The notes below the pieces were generated by a model. It was not told where the DNA came from. It was given only the letters and a program-made list of their open reading frames with translations, and did not search any database. Source: Chitinophaga pinensis (GTDB lineage Bacteria; Bacteroidota; Bacteroidia; UKL13-3). From it: 53,487 nucleotides of DNA. Both the position numbers and the translations under genes were made by a program. The number at the start of each line of letters is the position of its first letter. Position 1 is the stretch's first letter. The stretch lies in the NCBI GenBank assembly GCA_945873755.1, contig CAMCEM010000005.1, positions 1-53,487 on the forward strand, in the 5' to 3' direction. Shown here piece by piece: positions 53,347 through 53,487 of the stretch.

Positions 53347-53487
53347 CTATTTTTTAGGTTTTGGACTCATAATTAAATTCATCTTCTTACCTTCTAATTT
53401 TGGTAGCATATCTACTTTTCCCCACTCTGATAATTTTTGAGCAAACTGCAAAAGCAATACTTCACCTCTTTCTTTATAAACAATTGA
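53347..53487 (-). CDS. infC: Translation initiation factor IF-3, 3' end only
   Basis: The window cuts the gene; its last 46 codons are present. The translated end [20 protein letters not shown], then [20 protein letters not shown] and KPKK, is the C-terminal 16S-binding domain of IF-3, which keeps the subunits apart and checks the initiator tRNA. The TAG stop is at 53347-53349. It is the first gene visible in the infC-rpmI-rplT operon. Confidence 0.93.
   Translation of the reverse strand, partial: SIVYKERGEVLLLQFAQKLSEWGKVDMLPKLEGKKMNLIMSPKPKK

Noticed and set aside
1..53487. tRNA, rRNA, tmRNA or SRP RNA genes
   Set aside because: The gaps were read on both strands for cloverleaf arms and conserved RNA cores; none was found.

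Overview
The window comes from a member of the Bacteroidota. The DNA is visibly AT-rich. Three secreted proteins end in a YPNP-type C-terminal sorting domain of the type IX secretion system (T9SS). Many genes are preceded by the phylum's -7 promoter box (TAnnTTTG), and the gene set is typical of the phylum: an Omp28-like protein, a two-module M16 peptidase, lptE next to secG, a DUF6580 membrane protein and a PolX with an altered polymerase site. No rRNA, tRNA, phage or transposase gene was seen.

Layout. 1-4041: two secreted T9SS cargo proteins, minus strand. 4186-5649: recF (plus) converging on a lone response-regulator receiver, with overlapping 3' ends. 5650-6354: a dense minisatellite array. 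6355-7759: queE, a small membrane protein and a hicAB toxin-antitoxin pair. 7931-14555: the suf iron-sulfur operon, transcribed right to left as sufB-sufC-sufD-[GxxExxY gene]-sufS-sufE-sufT. 15010-17087: a phosphatidylserine decarboxylase and rlmN. 17218-20088: gcvP. 20313-23796: lptE, a long acidic TPR protein and secG. 23901-26645: a secreted coiled-coil protein, an aminotransferase and a heptose-phosphate kinase. 26689-29409: ppk1 and a DUF6580 protein. 29634-38093: M16 peptidase, a third T9SS cargo protein, gyrA and a class V aminotransferase-fold protein. 38205-42637: ffh, a START-like protein, a DUF937-like protein, polX and a membrane protein. 42842-44759: an LRR-protein kinase and a membrane protein. 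44964-48279: fhs, a Rieske ferredoxin and alanine dehydrogenase. 48435-51074: cyanophycin synthetase. 51323-end: a methyltransferase, then rplT, rpmI and the 3' end of infC.

Most genes are core functions: Fe-S cluster assembly, one-carbon metabolism (gcvP, fhs), translation (infC-rpmI-rplT, rlmN), protein export (secG, ffh), outer-membrane biogenesis (lptE, hldA) and DNA maintenance (recF, gyrA, polX). The unusual content lies between and inside them. At least ten families of short, mostly palindromic repeats are scattered through the window, and they are concentrated in the suf operon. There they fill almost every gene junction, supply the start codon of sufS, sit against its stop codon, and form an in-frame insertion inside the sufS coding sequence. 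A GxxExxY (PD-(D/E)XK nuclease-like) gene lies between sufD and sufS inside a 646-bp unit with inverted-repeat ends. The same ends bound a gene-less 107-bp element between sufS and sufE. I regard this repeat and GxxExxY system as the most promising lead here. Other points of interest are the array at 5770-6178, a candidate structured RNA upstream of psd, a PolX whose polymerase aspartates are replaced, and an LRR-kinase.

All calls are from reading the sequence by eye. Family names come from recognised motifs, and no database search was run.
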